A stretch of DNA of 8,340 nucleotides from Prevotellaceae bacterium. GTDB lineage: Bacteria; Bacteroidota; Bacteroidia; Bacteroidales; UBA932. A program made the position numbers and the translations under genes. The notes under the pieces are model-generated. The model was not told where the DNA came from, made no database searches, and saw only the letters and a program-made list of their open reading frames with translations. Shown here piece by piece: positions 6,635 through 8,340 of this stretch. The stretch lies in NCBI GenBank assembly GCA_031289895.1, contig JAITOP010000080.1, forward strand, positions 1 through 8,340. Reading direction: 5' to 3'. Position 1 is the stretch's first letter; every line of letters starts with the position of its first letter.

Positions 6635-7759
6635 AGTATATGCGCGGCGGCGTTTATGTTGCTGGGTTTCAAAGTATTCCCATTGGCTTTGTACTTTTTC
6701 GTTTATTTCCAGTTCGGGATTGCTTTCGGCATATTCAAATCCAAGTTGCTGATAAACAGGAATTAAATCGGAAAAAAGTAATGCGTTTACACCTTTGCTT
6801 TGATATTCGGGTTTTATTGCAACTATAAGCAAATCAAGAACTTTATTGTTTTTACAACCTAATGCTTTCAACAAATGATACCATCCAAACGGAAATATCC
6901 GTCCTTTTGATTTTTGCAAAGCCAAAGCCAGCGATGGTATCGAAATGCCAACACCCAAAAGAGTTCCGGCATTGTTGGTGATGAGCGTTACCATTTTCAG
7001 ATTTACCATTGGCAAATACGCTTTTATGTAGAAATCAATTTGCTTTTGTGTGAGTGGAACATAACCGTAAAGCGGGGCGTAGGCTTCGTTTACAAGGTCG
7101 AAAATTGCTTGTCCGTAGTCTGCAACAAGTTTTTTTGCGCTGGTGTATTTTTTAATTTTCAAATCAAATTTTTGTTGTACTATTTGGCTTATGCGGTTAT
7201 GTTTTTCGGGAATAGATTTTGGAATAAATATTTTATATTCAACCCAATCTACATCTTTTTCAAAGCCCAATAATTGCAAATGATTTGCATAGTACTGATA
7301 ATTATAAATTGTTGACATGGTAGAAAGTTCGTCGAAACCTTCAATCAACGTTCCTTCGTAATCCATATCGGTAAAGCCGAGAGGTCCGCAAATGCTTGTC
7401 ATTCCATTGTTTTTTGCCCAGTCGGCAAGCGTATCGAAAAGCAAACGCGAAACATCCGTATCGTCAATAAAATCGACCCAGCCAAAGCGTACATCTTTTT
7501 TGTTCCAAGTTTGATTTGCTCTGTTGTTTATAATTCCTGCAATGCGACCAACAATTTGATTGTTTTTGTATGCGAGCCACATTTCCAAATCGCAAAATTC
7601 GAGAGCGGGATTAGTGTTTGTAAGTGTTTTAATTTCGTCCGAAATTAACGGCGGAATCCAAAATTTGTTATTTTTGTATAATTTAAAAGGAAAAAGGATG
7701 AATTTTTTTAATTCTCGTTTCCCAGATACTTTTTTTATTGTTATTTGTCCGCCGTCCAT
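6623..7759 (-). CDS. GNAT-like N-acetyltransferase family protein (YghO-like)
   Basis: This 378-residue protein has no signal peptide and is presumably cytoplasmic. It resembles a family common in Bacteroidota and usually annotated as GNAT acetyltransferase. Visible features: FILFPFKLYKNNKFWIPPL (20-38) near the start; LAYKNNQIVGRIAGIIN (62-78), a GNAT-like strand pair; CGPLGFTDMDYEGTLIEGFD (124-143) and YNYQYYANHLQLLGFEKDVD (152-171), which are strongly conserved in the family; and a C-terminal PEYQSKGVNALLF (317-329), which resembles the acetyl-CoA pyrophosphate loop (Q/RxxGxG/A) with N in place of the last small residue. It is roughly twice the size of a single GNAT domain, consistent with tandem GNAT folds. 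Its start overlaps the stop of the ORF6N gene as TAATG, so the two are probably translationally coupled. Its substrate is unknown and nothing links it to the utilisation locus. Confidence 0.75.
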   Translation of the reverse strand: MDGGQITIKKVSGKRELKKFILFPFKLYKNNKFWIPPLISDEIKTLTNTNPALEFCDLEMWLAYKNNQIVGRIAGIINNRANQTWNKKDVRFGWVDFIDDTDVSRLLFDTLADWAKNNGMTSICGPLGFTDMDYEGTLIEGFDELSTMSTIYNYQYYANHLQLLGFEKDVDWVEYKIFIPKSIPEKHNRISQIVQQKFDLKIKKYTSAKKLVADYGQAIFDLVNEAYAPLYGYVPLTQKQIDFYIKAYLPMVNLKMVTLITNNAGTLLGVGISIPSLALALQKSKGRIFPFGWYHLLKALGCKNNKVLDLLIVAIKPEYQSKGVNALLFSDLIPVYQQLGFEYAESNPELEINEKVQSQWEYFETQQHKRRRAYTKKI

Positions 7760-8307
7760 TATTTATTTATTTTTCTTATAATGTGTTTAAATTTCAGAAT
7801 GGCTAAATTCAACTCTATACTTGTTTCCGTATCGGTTGTTTTTATGTCATCCGCTAATATGTCGGCAATAATTTCTCCGCTTTTTTGCATAAGAGATTTT
7901 TGTTGAAAATCCTCAGTTGTTTCCGATAATTCAGCTACCGTGCGTGATAATTCACGAATTTTAGCAAAAGTTTCGACAATTTCAATGGTTGTTTGTGTGG
8001 CTTGAGGACTTTTAAGAATAGTTGCCAACATATACAAACCTTTTTCGGTAAATGCTTTTGGCGATACTGTTGAAAATTTGAGATTGACAAGGTGGTCGAA
8101 ATTTTTGACCACATACTGTTTTTCAGCATTATACAATTCAAAAAAATATCCTTCGGGAAATTTATCGGGATTATTCTTTACGGCTTGATTTATTTTTTTT
8201 GTTTCCACTCCATAAAGTTCCGCAACATCGCTATCAATAATTACTTTTTCATTACGTAAGATAATGATTTTTTCTTCTACATTGCTGAATTTCAGTATTT
8301 CATTCAT
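7759..8307 (-). CDS. ORF6N-domain protein
   Basis: This 182-residue protein has an N-terminal ORF6N-like domain (about residues 8-95). Recognisable elements are VIIDSDVAELYGVETKKINQAVKNN (22-46), FPEGYFFEL (50-58) and AFTEKGLYMLATILKSPQAT (85-104). A predicted helical or coiled-coil segment follows (about 110-150), then a charged tail. ORF6N was first described in phage proteins and is often joined to KilA-N or antirepressor-type domains; in Bacteroidota chromosomes it occurs widely as a stand-alone putative DNA-binding protein, sometimes as a prophage or mobile-element remnant. No phage gene is seen beside it here. The start at 8307 leaves 33 nt before the window edge, with no clear promoter, so it may belong to a longer operon. 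It overlaps the GNAT-like gene by 1 nt. Its function is unknown. Confidence 0.82.
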   Translation of the reverse strand: MNEILKFSNVEEKIIILRNEKVIIDSDVAELYGVETKKINQAVKNNPDKFPEGYFFELYNAEKQYVVKNFDHLVNLKFSTVSPKAFTEKGLYMLATILKSPQATQTTIEIVETFAKIRELSRTVAELSETTEDFQQKSLMQKSGEIIADILADDIKTTDTETSIELNLAILKFKHIIRKINK

Positions 8308-8340
8308 AATAAAACTATTCTGCTATTCCAAACAGTTCTT

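Noticed and set aside
6640..7273. Plus-strand frames within 6640-7273
   Set aside because: Antisense to the GNAT-like gene, whose conserved motifs run across the same interval; no independent support.
8308..8340. Promoter for the ORF6N gene
   Set aside because: On the minus strand a TTTG and a TAGTTTTA are present but only about 11 nt apart, with the second imperfect. Not enough to call.
1..8340. CRISPR array, tRNA, rRNA, or phage-defence cluster
   Set aside because: No regularly spaced direct repeats, no cloverleaf or rRNA-like sequence, and no defence-family gene was seen. The ORF6N protein alone does not justify a defence or prophage call.

Overview
The window comes from a member of the Bacteroidota, most likely order Bacteroidales. 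The evidence is an adjacent susC/susD-like pair, Bacteroidota-type promoter elements (TTTG about 20 bp upstream of TAnnTTTG), lipoprotein signal peptides, and AT-rich DNA with A-rich start regions in place of strong Shine-Dalgarno sites. It contains five complete protein genes and the 5' end of a sixth that runs off the left edge.

Left edge to 400: this is the most notable part. Two SusC-type TonB-dependent transporter genes start head to head. The left one (minus strand, from about 179) is cut by the window edge and the right one (plus strand, from 386/392) is complete. Their leaders and first codons form a long inverted repeat. It matches over 63 positions around one 1-nt indel (left 165-228, right 338-400), and weaker similarity runs out through both signal peptides and N-terminal domains. 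Between the arms lies a unique segment of about 97 bp (235-331). It holds one good promoter pointing right (TTTG 295-298, TATATTTG 319-326) and, upstream of it, an operator-like palindrome (241-263). This is the layout of a phase-variable invertible promoter. As drawn, the right-hand operon is ON and the left transporter has no visible promoter; inversion would swap them.

386-6479: a polysaccharide-utilisation-like operon on the plus strand. It encodes a SusC/RagA-family transporter, a SusD-family (SusD_2-like) surface lipoprotein 19 nt downstream, and, after a 99-nt gap, a secreted lipoprotein of the family 10 glycosylhydrolase-like (GHL10, YngK-type) group. The gap carries a 14-bp stem-loop and a second promoter-like match. 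Together they would bind, trim and import an oligosaccharide or similar ligand whose identity cannot be read from sequence.

6480-6634: a short convergent intergenic region with heptamer repeats, a doubled 9-mer, and a hairpin with U-tracts on both sides that looks like a bidirectional terminator.

6623-8307 (minus strand): a two-gene unit, an ORF6N-domain protein followed by a GNAT-like protein, whose stop and start overlap as TAATG. No recombinase gene is visible in the window, so any invertase for the left-hand switch must be encoded elsewhere. No stretch longer than 300 bases lacks a gene.
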